The notes under the pieces: generated by a model
The model's database searches: none
Seen by the model: the letters and a program-made list of their open reading frames with translations, nothing else
Told to the model about the DNA's origin: nothing
Translations under genes and position numbers: made by a program
DNA from: Kluyvera ascorbata_C
GTDB taxonomy: Bacteria; Pseudomonadota; Gammaproteobacteria; Enterobacterales; Enterobacteriaceae
Direction of reading: 5' to 3'
Length of the DNA: 64,000 nt
NCBI RefSeq assembly: GCF_044197065.1
Contig: NZ_JBIQOI010000001.1
Coordinates: 310,001-374,000, forward strand
Shown: positions 17,002 through 25,921 of the stretch, one piece after another
Layout of the letters: every line of letters begins with the position of its first letter
Position numbering within the stretch: the stretch's first letter is position 1

Positions 17002-17067
17002 GATTGCGGGTTTTTTAATTCCTCCTTTTGGTCACAGTGACGGTTACACTAGAAGGAGGAGCCCGTT

Positions 17068-18129
17068 ATGACATCTCAAACTCTACATACCGATGACGAC
17101 CGCTGGCTGGCGGTGACAAATCGCGATGCAAACGCTGACGGTCAATTTGTTTTTGCCGTGCAGACCACCGGCATTTTCTGTCGCCCGTCCTGTCGTGCCC
17201 GCCATGCGCTACGCCAGAATGTCCGCTTTTATCCTGATGCCGAAGCCGCGCAGGCAGCCGGGTATCGCCCCTGTAAGCGTTGCCAGCCTGATAACCTTTC
17301 CCCAGAACAGCAGAAAATCGATAAAGTCGCCAAGGCCTGTCGCCTGCTCGAACAGGATAATCCCGTTACGCTGGAGACCCTGGCGGAAGCGGTGGCGGTC
17401 AGTCCGTATCATTTTCATCGCCTGTTTAAATCTGTCACCGGCGTCACGCCAAAAGCCTGGCAGCAGGCGTGGCGTGCGCGTCGCCTTCGTGATGCCTTAA
17501 GCGAGGGTGAATCCGTCACTCAGGCCGTTCTGGGGGCCGGGTTTCCCAGTAGCAGCAGCTACTATCGACAGGCCGACGAGGTACTGGGCATGACGGCTCG
17601 CGCCTACCGCCAGGGCGGAAAATCTACCCGCGTTGACTACGCGGTTGGGCGCTGCGAGCTCGGCCACTGTCTGGTGGCGCTGAGCGAGAGGGGGATCTGT
17701 GCGGTGTTGCTGGGAGATGAGCATGAGACGCTCGTGGCTGAACTGCAGCAAAGCTTCCCGTCCGCCCATTGTATGCCTGCGGCTGTTGAGCTCAGTGAGC
17801 AAATTCAGGCCGTTATGGTGAGCCTGAATCAGCAAGCAGCGCCGCTCACGCTGCCGCTGGATATTCGCGGTACGGCCTTCCAGCAGCAGGTCTGGCAGGC
17901 GCTGCGTAAAATCCCATCCGGTGAAACCCGCAGCTATCAGCAAATCGCTGATGACATCGGCAACCCGAAAGCGGTGCGGGCCGTTGCTGGCGCATGTGCG
18001 GCAAATCGTCTGGCGATTTTGATACCGTGCCACCGTGTGGTGTGCGGTGACGGTAGCCTGTCTGGTTATCGCTGGGGCGTGGCGCGTAAGGCTGCGCTGT
18101 TAGCGCGTGAAAAAGAACAGGAGCGCTGA
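17068..18129 (+). CDS. ada: Adaptive-response regulator and methylated-DNA methyltransferase
   Basis: Repairs methylphosphotriesters and O6-methylguanine by irreversible transfer to its own cysteines, then acts as transcription activator of the adaptive response. It has 353 residues (354 in E. coli). The N-terminal zinc centre is Cys38, Cys42, Cys69 and Cys72, with Cys38 the methyl acceptor. An AraC-type helix-turn-helix occupies about residues 90-185, and the C-terminal MGMT domain has Cys321 in PCHRV. A strong AAGGAGGA site (17053-17060) precedes the ATG. Its stop TGA overlaps the alkB ATG by one base, so the two are translationally coupled. Confidence 0.98.
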   Translation: MTSQTLHTDDDRWLAVTNRDANADGQFVFAVQTTGIFCRPSCRARHALRQNVRFYPDAEAAQAAGYRPCKRCQPDNLSPEQQKIDKVAKACRLLEQDNPVTLETLAEAVAVSPYHFHRLFKSVTGVTPKAWQQAWRARRLRDALSEGESVTQAVLGAGFPSSSSYYRQADEVLGMTARAYRQGGKSTRVDYAVGRCELGHCLVALSERGICAVLLGDEHETLVAELQQSFPSAHCMPAAVELSEQIQAVMVSLNQQAAPLTLPLDIRGTAFQQQVWQALRKIPSGETRSYQQIADDIGNPKAVRAVAGACAANRLAILIPCHRVVCGDGSLSGYRWGVARKAALLAREKEQER

Positions 18130-18770
18130 TGCTGGATCTGTTTGCTGATGAAGCGCCATGGTCAGAGCCGCTTGCCCCAGGAGCCGTGGTCCTGCGCCGT
18201 CTGGCGCGGGAAAGCAGCGATGCGTTGCTGGCCGGGATTGCGCAGGTCGCCACCGTCTCGCCGTTTCGCCATATGGTGACGCCGGGCGGGTACACCATGT
18301 CAGTGGCGATGACCAACTGCGGGCCGCTTGGCTGGAGCACGGACAACCGTGGCTACTGTTATGCAGCCATCGACCCGCTGACCGGGCAGCCCTGGCCGGC
18401 TATTCCGGAAGTTTTTCTGACGCTAGCGAAGACGGCGGCAAGCCAGGCCGGCTACCCGGAATTCACCCCCGACGCCTGTCTTATCAATCGCTATCAGCCC
18501 GGTGCAAAGCTGTCGCTGCATCAGGATAAAGACGAAGCACGGCTGGATGCCCCGATTGTTTCCGTCTCGCTGGGATTACCGGCTACCTTCCAGTTCGGTG
18601 GGCTACACCGCAGCGACCCCTTACAGCGTGTCTGGCTGGAACATGGCGACGTGGTGGTGTGGGGCGGGGAGTCCCGGCTGTTTTATCATGCCATTTTACC
18701 GCTTAAAGCGGGCAGCCATCCGCAGGTAGGTGCCTGGCGCTATAACCTTACTTTCCGCCATGCCGCATAA
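18129..18770 (+). CDS. alkB: Alpha-ketoglutarate-dependent DNA dealkylase
   Basis: Fe(II)/2-oxoglutarate dioxygenase that removes methyl groups from 1-methyladenine and 3-methylcytosine in DNA and RNA by oxidation. It has 213 residues (216 in E. coli). The iron ligands are the HQD pair (in LSLHQDKDE) and the later YHAILP histidine; the 2-oxoglutarate-binding arginines lie in the closing YNLTFR. It overlaps ada by one base and is controlled with it. Confidence 0.97.
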   Translation: MLDLFADEAPWSEPLAPGAVVLRRLARESSDALLAGIAQVATVSPFRHMVTPGGYTMSVAMTNCGPLGWSTDNRGYCYAAIDPLTGQPWPAIPEVFLTLAKTAASQAGYPEFTPDACLINRYQPGAKLSLHQDKDEARLDAPIVSVSLGLPATFQFGGLHRSDPLQRVWLEHGDVVVWGGESRLFYHAILPLKAGSHPQVGAWRYNLTFRHAA

Positions 18771-18854
18771 TGACAAATAAAAATAAGAATTATTCTTGAT
18801 GTCGTTGCTCAGCAGTTTACACTGCTGGCTGTTTTTCTTGCCCTGGTTGCTGTT

Positions 18855-20498
18855 ATGGAACTTCTTTTACTCGTCTGGCGCCAGTACCGCTGGCCCTTCA
18901 TTGGCGTTATCGCCCTGAGCCTGCTGAGCGCCGCGCTCGGTATTGGACTTATTGCCTTTATTAACGTACGTCTGATTGAAATGGTCGACACCACGGTGGC
19001 GGTGCTGCCGGAATTTCTCGGACTGTTGCTGCTGCTGATGGCCGTCACGCTGGGCTCTCAGCTGGCGCTGACCACGCTGGGGCACCACTTTGTCTATCGC
19101 CTGCGCCGTGAATTTATCAAACGTATTCTCGACACCCAGGTTGAACGCGTGGAAAAGCTCGGCAGCGCATCGCTGCTGGCGGGCCTGACCAGCGACATTC
19201 GAGCCATCACCATTGCCTTTGTGCGCCTGCCTGAGCTGGTTCAGGGCATTATCCTGACCGTGGGTTCCGCCGCCTATCTGGCGATGCTGTCGACCAAAAT
19301 GCTGCTGATTACCGCGCTGTGGATGGCGTTGACCATTTGGGGCGGCTTTATGCTGGTGGCGCGCGTGTACAAACACATGGCGACGCTGCGTGAAACCGAA
19401 GATAGCCTTTATAACGACTACCAGACGGTGCTGGAAGGGCGCAAAGAGCTGACGCTCAACCGCGAGCGCGCGCAGTACGTCTTTGAACAACAGTTCACGC
19501 CGGACGCCAAAGCCTATCGTCACCATATTATTCGTGCCGATACCTTCCACCTGAGCGCCGTGAACTGGTCAAATATCATGATGCTGGGCGCTATCGGCCT
19601 GGTGTTCTGGATGGCAAACGGCCTGGGCTGGGCCGACACCAACGTGGCGGCAACCTATTCACTGACGCTGCTGTTCCTGCGCACGCCGCTACTGTCGGCG
19701 GTAGGGGCGCTGCCTACGCTTCTGAGCGCTCAGGTGGCCTTCAACAAGCTGAATAAATTCTCGCTGGCGCCGTTCCGCGAGCCGTTCCCACAACCAACGG
19801 CGCACCCGAACTGGCAGACGCTGGAACTGCGCGATGTGACCTTCCACTATGAAGACAACACCTTCGCGGTCGGCCCATTAAACCTGACGCTGAAACGCGG
19901 TGAAATGGTCTTTCTGATTGGCGGTAACGGCAGCGGTAAATCGACGCTGGCGATGCTGTTGACCGGTCTTTATCAGCCGATTTCCGGGCAGATTTTGCTG
20001 GATGGCCAGCCGCTGGCGGCGGATAAACCGGAAGACTATCGCAAGCTGTTCTCTGCGGTGTTTACCGACGTCTGGCTGTTCGAGCACCTGCTGGGGCCGG
20101 AAGGTAAACAGGCGAAGCCGGAGCTGGTTGAGAAATGGCTTGAGCAACTGCAAATGAGCCACAAGGTGAAACTTGAAGATGGCCGTATCCTCGACCTGAA
20201 GCTGTCAAAAGGGCAGAAAAAACGCGTGGCGCTATTGCTGGCGCTGGCGGAAGAGCGCGATATCATCATGCTCGATGAGTGGGCGGCCGATCAGGACCCT
20301 CACTTCCGCCGTGAGTTTTATCAGGTACTGCTGCCGTTGATGCAGCAAATGGGCAAAACGATTTTCGCCATCAGCCATGATGATCACTACTTCACCCATG
20401 CGGATCGCCTGCTGGAGATGCGTAACGGCCAGTTAAGTGAACTGGTTGGGGAAGAACGCGAACGGGCTTCCCGCGACGCGGTGGCGCGTACTGCCTGA
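18855..20498 (+). CDS. yojI: ABC exporter YojI (microcin J25 efflux)
   Basis: Inner-membrane exporter with a fused permease and ATPase; the E. coli protein pumps out microcin J25 and works with TolC. Length is 547, the same as E. coli. Six membrane helices fill roughly residues 1-300. The ATPase has Walker A GGNGSGKST at about 356, a degenerate signature LSKGQKKR and Walker B IIMLDEWAADQDP. It follows alkB by 84 bases and is followed by its own terminator. The natural substrate is not known. Confidence 0.94.
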   Translation: MELLLLVWRQYRWPFIGVIALSLLSAALGIGLIAFINVRLIEMVDTTVAVLPEFLGLLLLLMAVTLGSQLALTTLGHHFVYRLRREFIKRILDTQVERVEKLGSASLLAGLTSDIRAITIAFVRLPELVQGIILTVGSAAYLAMLSTKMLLITALWMALTIWGGFMLVARVYKHMATLRETEDSLYNDYQTVLEGRKELTLNRERAQYVFEQQFTPDAKAYRHHIIRADTFHLSAVNWSNIMMLGAIGLVFWMANGLGWADTNVAATYSLTLLFLRTPLLSAVGALPTLLSAQVAFNKLNKFSLAPFREPFPQPTAHPNWQTLELRDVTFHYEDNTFAVGPLNLTLKRGEMVFLIGGNGSGKSTLAMLLTGLYQPISGQILLDGQPLAADKPEDYRKLFSAVFTDVWLFEHLLGPEGKQAKPELVEKWLEQLQMSHKVKLEDGRILDLKLSKGQKKRVALLLALAEERDIIMLDEWAADQDPHFRREFYQVLLPLMQQMGKTIFAISHDDHYFTHADRLLEMRNGQLSELVGEERERASRDAVARTA

Positions 20499-20506
20499 TT
20501 TTTTTT

Positions 20507-20557
20507 AGCCGCTCTGCTGATTTTTTCAGCGTACGAGCGGCTCGTTTAATTTTTTTT
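20507..20557 (+). terminator. yojI intrinsic terminator
   Basis: AGCCGCTC (20507-20514) pairs with GAGCGGCT (20535-20542), enclosing a smaller GCTG/CAGC stem, and is followed by a T-rich tract. Confidence 0.85.
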
Positions 20558-20580
20558 ATATTTCTCCGCGCTATGCTTAA

Positions 20581-20622
20581 TTCGCCTGACTATTCGGTTG
20601 GGCGAACTTTCCCGAATAAGGA
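20581..20622 (+). promoter_or_regulatory. mgtE leader with competing pairings at the ribosome site
   Basis: TTCGCC (20581-20586) pairs with GGCGAA (20601-20606). TATTCGG (20591-20597), which lies in that loop, pairs perfectly with CCGAATA (20612-20618), next to the AAGGA ribosome site of mgtE. The two helices interleave, so they are either a pseudoknot or mutually exclusive. It does not resemble the M-box riboswitch. A regulatory role is inferred. Confidence 0.35.
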
Positions 20623-20628
20623 TTATTC

Positions 20629-22065
20629 ATGTCTCTGTTGAAGAAGAACAGCGCCCGCGTGCGTGACGAAGAACGTCAGCGCCTGATCTGGCTGCTGACA
20701 ACCGATAAGGCAGTCACCTCTGCGCTGCTGGGCAAACTGACGCTGGCCGAGCAGTACGATGAAGGCACGCTTGAGGACGACCTGGCGGAAGTGGGCGCGT
20801 TGGTAGCGCACCTGCCGCCGCCGGATCTTGCCGATACCCTTGAAGCGTTGCCGTCAGAAGAGCGTCACGCCCTGTGGAATTTGGTTGAAGACACTCGCCG
20901 CGGGAAAGTATTGCTCGAAGTATCGGAGAACGTCTGGGATGACCTCATTGAAGATATGAGCGACCGGGCGTTGCTCGATGCACTGCAAACGCTAGACATC
21001 GACGAACAGATTTACATGGTGCAGCATCTGCCGCGTGACCTGACTGGCCGCCTGCTCGCCTCGATGGACCCGACTGAGCGCGCGCGCGTACGCCAGGTGA
21101 TGAACTATGCCCACGAGCAGGTGGGGTCCATCATGGAGTTCGAGGTGATTACCATTCGCCCGGACGTCACGCTGGCATCGGTACAACGCTTCTTACGCCG
21201 GTTGGGCAAGATGCCTGAGAACACCGATAAGCTTTTTGTGGTGAAGCGAGACCAGACTCTGATTGGCGAACTGGAGCTTAAAACCATTCTGCTGAACCCG
21301 GCGGAACGCTACGTGCATGAAGTGATGGAGGCCGATCCGGTCGCCTTCCATCCGGAAGAAAAGTCGGAAAGCGTGGCGCGTACCTTTGAACGTGACGACC
21401 TTATCAGTGCCGCGGTCATTGATGCTGACGGCAAGCTGATGGGGCGTTTGACTATCGATGAAATTGTGGATGTGGTCTACGAAGAGACCGACAGTGATTT
21501 ACGTCGCATGGGCGGCCTGAGCAGCGAAGAAGACGTGTTTGCGCCAGTGACCAAAGCGGTTAAAACGCGCTGGGCGTGGCTGGCTATCAACCTCTGTACC
21601 GCGTTTATCGCCTCCCGCGTCATTGACGGTTTTGAACACACCATCTCTCAACTGGTGGCGCTGGCTTCGCTGATGCCTATCGTGGCGGGCATTGGCGGGA
21701 ATACCGGTAACCAGACGATTACCATGATTGTGCGCGCGCTGGCGCTACAGAAAATTCAGCCGGGTAACTTCTCGTTTTTAATTGTGCGTGAAATGGGCGT
21801 GGCGCTGATTAACGGCATCGTCTGGGGCGGGATTATGGGCACGGTGACCTGGCTGCTGTATGACGACCCGCATCTGGGGGCCGTCATGACGCTGGCGATG
21901 ATCCTGAACCTGCTGGTGGCTTCGGTGATGGGGGTACTGATCCCGATGATCATGGTAAAACTAGGGCATGACCCGGCGGTCGGATCCAGCGTCATGATCA
22001 CCGCCATCACCGATACCGGCGGTTTCTTTATTTTTCTGGGGTTGGCGACCGTGTTTCTGCTTTAA
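20629..22065 (+). CDS. mgtE: Magnesium channel/transporter MgtE
   Basis: Homodimeric inner-membrane Mg2+ channel gated by cytosolic Mg2+. It has 478 residues with the full family order: an N-terminal helical superfamily domain (about 20-135), two CBS domains (about 150-275), a connecting helix, and five membrane helices from about 300, including the NTGNQT pore motif. Not found in E. coli K-12, where CorA and MgtA do this job. It sits between yojI and mqo and converges on a SulP gene with a 38-base overlap of coding ends. Its leader may be structured. Confidence 0.95.
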   Translation: MSLLKKNSARVRDEERQRLIWLLTTDKAVTSALLGKLTLAEQYDEGTLEDDLAEVGALVAHLPPPDLADTLEALPSEERHALWNLVEDTRRGKVLLEVSENVWDDLIEDMSDRALLDALQTLDIDEQIYMVQHLPRDLTGRLLASMDPTERARVRQVMNYAHEQVGSIMEFEVITIRPDVTLASVQRFLRRLGKMPENTDKLFVVKRDQTLIGELELKTILLNPAERYVHEVMEADPVAFHPEEKSESVARTFERDDLISAAVIDADGKLMGRLTIDEIVDVVYEETDSDLRRMGGLSSEEDVFAPVTKAVKTRWAWLAINLCTAFIASRVIDGFEHTISQLVALASLMPIVAGIGGNTGNQTITMIVRALALQKIQPGNFSFLIVREMGVALINGIVWGGIMGTVTWLLYDDPHLGAVMTLAMILNLLVASVMGVLIPMIMVKLGHDPAVGSSVMITAITDTGGFFIFLGLATVFLL

Positions 22066-23266
22066 GCTTTGCGCGGTGCTTCAGGCGGGCAGGCACAATG
22101 ACCATCATGATAATGCCCGCCAGTACGCCAATCGCCAGATTACCGGTACTGACCGTCGCGCCGACGGTGACCAGCATCATCAGCGTTTCCGGCCACGGCG
22201 TACGTTTAAGCGTGCCGGGTTGCAGGCTGTGCCAGCTAAAGGTTTTGAAGGCGACAATCACCATAATGCCTGCCAGCACCGACATCGGGATTTTCGCCAT
22301 CACTTCGCTTAATGCGGTGACCAGCAGCAGCAACACCAGCGCTGCCGCGACCGTTGATACCCGGCTGCGTCCTTTCCCCATCTCCACGTTCACGATGGTT
22401 TGACCAATCATCGCGCATCCGGCAATACCGCCGTAGCAGCCCGCCAGAATATTGGCGATGCCAAGCCCTGCGCTTTCACGCGTTTTATTAGATGGCGTGA
22501 CGGTCAGATCGTCGACCAGCTTAGCGGTCAGCAACGATTCCATCAGCCCGACAAAAGCAATGCTCAGCGCGCACGGCCAAATGATTTGCAGCGTTTCAAT
22601 ATTCAGCGGCACCAGCAGTTGCGTCAGACCCGGCAGACCGCCGCTCATCGAGCCTTCATCACCGACGGTCGGTAAAATTTGCCCGCTGGTGGCGGTGTAG
22701 AGCGTTAACAGCACGACGGCGATAAGCGGCGATGGAATACTTTTCATCACGCGAGGAAGCCACAGCACGATGAGAATGGTGGCGGCAAACAGCGCGACAA
22801 TCAGCGGACTACGGCTCCAGAAATGCGGAACCTGGGCGAAGAAAATCAGAATGCCCAGCGCGTTTACAAACCCGGTCATCACCGACTGCGGGATAAAGCG
22901 CATCAGCTTTGCCATGCCGCAGGCAGCAAATAAAATCTGAATAATCCCGGCCATCACCACGGCGGGCAGGATGTAGGCTACGCCGTGCTGATGTACCATC
23001 GGCCCGATAACCAGCGCGACGGAACCCGCAGCGGCGGTGACCATAGCCGGGCGGCCGCCGAGAAACGACATCGACAGGCATAGCACCACGGAGGCGATCA
23101 AACTGACTTTCGGGTCAACGCCTGCAATAACGGAAAACGAGATAACTTCAGGGATCAGCGCCAGCGCGGTAATCACGCCAGCCAGTATCTCACGCGTTAA
23201 CATCGAAGGTGATGTCAGGACGGAGAACAGGGAGCCAGAAAGAGGAGAGGGAGAAGCGTTGGACAT
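22028..23266 (-). CDS. SulP-family anion transporter without STAS domain
   Basis: Probable inner-membrane uptake system for an inorganic or small organic anion such as sulfate, bicarbonate or a dicarboxylate. It has 412 residues with about ten to twelve hydrophobic segments; SulP features include the PEVISFSVIAGVDP segment near residue 39 and GGRPAMVTAAAGS in the next repeat. The C-terminal STAS domain usual in SulP proteins is missing, so the chain ends shortly after the last helix. Substrate cannot be told from sequence. Its last 38 bases overlap mgtE on the other strand. A 273-base AT-rich gap separates it from divergent mqo. Confidence 0.85.
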   Translation of the reverse strand: MSNASPSPLSGSLFSVLTSPSMLTREILAGVITALALIPEVISFSVIAGVDPKVSLIASVVLCLSMSFLGGRPAMVTAAAGSVALVIGPMVHQHGVAYILPAVVMAGIIQILFAACGMAKLMRFIPQSVMTGFVNALGILIFFAQVPHFWSRSPLIVALFAATILIVLWLPRVMKSIPSPLIAVVLLTLYTATSGQILPTVGDEGSMSGGLPGLTQLLVPLNIETLQIIWPCALSIAFVGLMESLLTAKLVDDLTVTPSNKTRESAGLGIANILAGCYGGIAGCAMIGQTIVNVEMGKGRSRVSTVAAALVLLLLVTALSEVMAKIPMSVLAGIMVIVAFKTFSWHSLQPGTLKRTPWPETLMMLVTVGATVSTGNLAIGVLAGIIMMVIVPARLKHRAKLKAETRSPTPEK

Positions 23267-23539
23267 AGGGTATTCACAGGTTATCGATGGCGGGTTTTCT
23301 ATAATCCCCAGCTTCCGTGCGTACCATCACAAAGGGGAGAATAATACCGCTTTACGTCACATTCTACTAGTACCAAATCTCATTTTCTGTACACATTTAT
23401 TAAACATTTTAATAACAGATCTCAAAACTCAACTTAAATTTTAAACAATATTTAATTTTATCTTCCTGGGTGGTAACGTAACCGCACGGATGTTTTTACC
23501 TGCATGTAACAAATCGCAAGTCAAGTAAGGCCCCCTACG

Positions 23540-25192
23540 ATGAAAAAAAAGATAGCTGTACCCAACTCACAGAAATCGGGTACCGAGAAGGTTTCTGTGG
23601 CGACTAAGGCGAAGACTCGTGTGGTTCATGAGACAGATGTATTGCTGATCGGTGGCGGCATTATGAGCGCTACGCTGGGTACGTGGCTGCAGGAGCTGGA
23701 ACCAGACTGGTCGATTACCATGGTTGAGCAAATGGAAAGCGTAGCCGAAGAGAGCTCAAACGGCTGGAACAACGCAGGCACCGGGCACTCGGCGCTGATG
23801 GAACTCAACTATACCCCGCAGAAAGCTGATGGCTCCGTCAGCATCGAAAAAGCGATTGATATTAACGAAGCCTTCCAGATTTCCCGTCAGTTCTGGGCGC
23901 ATCAGGTCACGCGCGGCGTACTGACGCAGCCGAAAAGCTTTATTAACACCGTGCCGCACATGAGCTTTGTGTGGGGCGATGATAACGTCAACTTCCTGCG
24001 CGCCCGTTACCGTGCGTTGCAACAGAGCCCGCTGTTTAACGGCATGCGCTACTCTGAAGACCACGAACAGATTAAAGACTGGGCGCCGCTGGTGATGGAA
24101 GGACGCGATCCGCAGCAGAAGATTGCGGCGACTCGTACCGAAGCGGGCACTGACGTGAACTATGGCGAGATTACTCGTCAGCTCATTCAGGGCCTTAAAA
24201 AGCGCGATCGTTTCTCGCTGCAGCTTAACACCGTGGTGCGCCGTTTCCGCCGCAACGCAGATAACAGCTGGAATGTCACCGTTTCTGATGCCAACGGTAG
24301 CCACGAAAAACGCACCATCAAAGCGAAATTCATTTTTATCGGTGCGGGCGGCGCGGCGCTGAAACTGCTTCAGCAAACCAAAATCCCTCAGGCTAAAGAG
24401 TACGCGGGCTTCCCGGTTGGCGGCCAGTTCCTGGTATGTGAAAACCCTGAAGTGGTTAACCATCACCTGGCGAAAGTTTACGGTCAGGCTTCCGTGGGCG
24501 CACCACCGATGTCCGTTCCGCACATCGACACCCGTATTATCGACGGCAAGCGCGTGGTGCTGTTTGGGCCATTCGCTACTTTCTCTACACGTTTCCTGAA
24601 AAACGGTTCGCTGTGGGACCTGCTGGCATCCACCAACAAATCCAACATTCTGCCAATGCTGAACGTTGGGCTGGATAACTTTGATCTGGTGAAATATCTG
24701 GTAAGCCAGGTACTGCAGAAAGATAAAGACCGTCATGCGGCGCTGCGTGCCTACTACCCGATGGCGAAAAAGCAGGACTGGCGTTTGTGGCAGGCGGGCC
24801 AGCGCGTGCAGATAATCAAACGTGATGCGCGTATCGGTGGCGTATTGCGTCTGGGCACCGAAGTGGTCAGCGATGATGAAGGTACCGTTGCCGCGCTGCT
24901 GGGGGCATCTCCGGGGGCATCAACCGCTGCGCCTATCATGCTGGAGCTGATGGAGAAGGTCTTCAAGGACAAAATGCAGACGGCTGAATGGCAGCAAAAA
25001 ATCCGCGCCGTGGTTCCAACCTACGGCTCAACGCTGACCGAAAACCCGCATCTGATTGAGAAAACGCTGGCGTACACCAGTGAAGTGTTGGGGCTGCGCC
25101 ATGAAGCGACCCGTGAAGCGGATCCTACGCCGGCAGTGCAGGTGACATCAAAACCGATAGAAGCCAAAGAGATGGCGGATATCGCGCTCTGA
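23540..25192 (+). CDS. mqo: Malate:quinone oxidoreductase
   Basis: FAD-dependent peripheral membrane enzyme that oxidises malate to oxaloacetate and passes electrons to the quinone pool, bypassing NAD-linked malate dehydrogenase. It has 550 residues (548 in E. coli). The FAD-binding Rossmann motif is VLLIGGGIMSATLG at residues 35-48, and the family GWNNAGTGHSALMELNYTP segment follows. The N-terminal leader, rich in Lys/Thr, is somewhat longer than in E. coli. It is preceded by an AAGG ribosome site, and is monocistronic with a shared terminator. Confidence 0.97.
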   Translation: MKKKIAVPNSQKSGTEKVSVATKAKTRVVHETDVLLIGGGIMSATLGTWLQELEPDWSITMVEQMESVAEESSNGWNNAGTGHSALMELNYTPQKADGSVSIEKAIDINEAFQISRQFWAHQVTRGVLTQPKSFINTVPHMSFVWGDDNVNFLRARYRALQQSPLFNGMRYSEDHEQIKDWAPLVMEGRDPQQKIAATRTEAGTDVNYGEITRQLIQGLKKRDRFSLQLNTVVRRFRRNADNSWNVTVSDANGSHEKRTIKAKFIFIGAGGAALKLLQQTKIPQAKEYAGFPVGGQFLVCENPEVVNHHLAKVYGQASVGAPPMSVPHIDTRIIDGKRVVLFGPFATFSTRFLKNGSLWDLLASTNKSNILPMLNVGLDNFDLVKYLVSQVLQKDKDRHAALRAYYPMAKKQDWRLWQAGQRVQIIKRDARIGGVLRLGTEVVSDDEGTVAALLGASPGASTAAPIMLELMEKVFKDKMQTAEWQQKIRAVVPTYGSTLTENPHLIEKTLAYTSEVLGLRHEATREADPTPAVQVTSKPIEAKEMADIAL

Positions 25193-25200
25193 CAAAGAAA

Positions 25201-25224
25201 AAATCCCGGAGTGACCGGGATTTT
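25201..25224. terminator. Terminator between mqo and eco
   Basis: AAATCCCGG and CCGGGATTT form a perfect nine-base stem around AGTGA, with A and T tracts on both sides. It can stop mqo transcripts and possibly eco transcripts. Confidence 0.88.
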
Positions 25225-25230
25225 ACGAAT

Positions 25231-25267
25231 TGGTAGCCCGGGCGAGCGCAAGCGACCCCGGGTTTTT
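25231..25267. repeat. REP-like palindrome, GGTAGCCCGG family, before the eco stop
   Basis: GGTAGCCCGGGCGAGCGCAA continues into GCGACCCCGGG and a T-run. It is the third copy in this window of the family also seen at 7326-7355 and 10323-10353. Confidence 0.65.
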
Positions 25268-25269
25268 TA

Positions 25270-25761
25270 TTAACGCGCGACGGCGCTTTGTACCGTTTCC
25301 TGCGCTTCCCAGATACGGTATTTCACTTCTACGTTCTCTGGCGCATAGATAACGATCGGCAGCTTGCTGTTGTAACGGAGCATGCCATCATCACCCAGTG
25401 ACGCAGTGACAAATTTCTTGGTTTTCTTCTGGTCAGGGCAGGCCATCATAGTCGACACCGGGCCGGAGATTTTCTCAACGACATAGTAATCGTAGCCCCA
25501 GCCTTCCAGCGTTTTGCTCTCCAGTTCACCGCCCAGGCGGTGGTGGTTGCAATCAACCTCCAGCGTTTTGCCAATTAATAACTCTACCTTAAAGGCAGAC
25601 TCATCTTTCTGTTCCGGCAACTGAATCACCTGACGCGTCATACCTTTCTCCGCTTTCGGGAAAGGCGCAACCTTTTCCAGCGGCTGTTCTGCGGCCCAGG
25701 CGAAGCTGGTGGTGCAGGCGATGGCAAGTAACGATGCGGCAAGTTTATGTGTGTTTTTCAC
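25270..25761 (-). CDS. eco: Ecotin, periplasmic serine-protease inhibitor
   Basis: Dimeric inhibitor of trypsin-fold serine proteases, thought to protect the envelope against host enzymes such as neutrophil elastase. The precursor has 163 residues, with a signal peptide ending SFAWA|AEQPLEK. The reactive loop STMMACP keeps the P1 methionine (Met105 of the precursor), and the two cysteines of the loop disulfide (Cys71 and Cys108) are present. The mature N-terminus is two residues shorter than in E. coli. It faces mqo tail to tail. Confidence 0.97.
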   Translation of the reverse strand: MKNTHKLAASLLAIACTTSFAWAAEQPLEKVAPFPKAEKGMTRQVIQLPEQKDESAFKVELLIGKTLEVDCNHHRLGGELESKTLEGWGYDYYVVEKISGPVSTMMACPDQKKTKKFVTASLGDDGMLRYNSKLPIVIYAPENVEVKYRIWEAQETVQSAVAR

Positions 25762-25921
25762 TGTTCATCCTTTTTATCAGTTTGCAACGAGAGGAGAATA
25801 TCATTCCTGACATCAATGGTAATCGTATTTTACTGAATTTTGCATTAGGACTAGTTCTAAATGTTGCTTTAATGAATAAAAATAGCGATTAAGACTGCCT
25901 TGATCGCTGAGTGGCGTACGG

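Noticed and set aside
20498..20628. M-box magnesium riboswitch upstream of mgtE
   Set aside because: The leader is too short and none of the conserved M-box helices or sequences can be made out.
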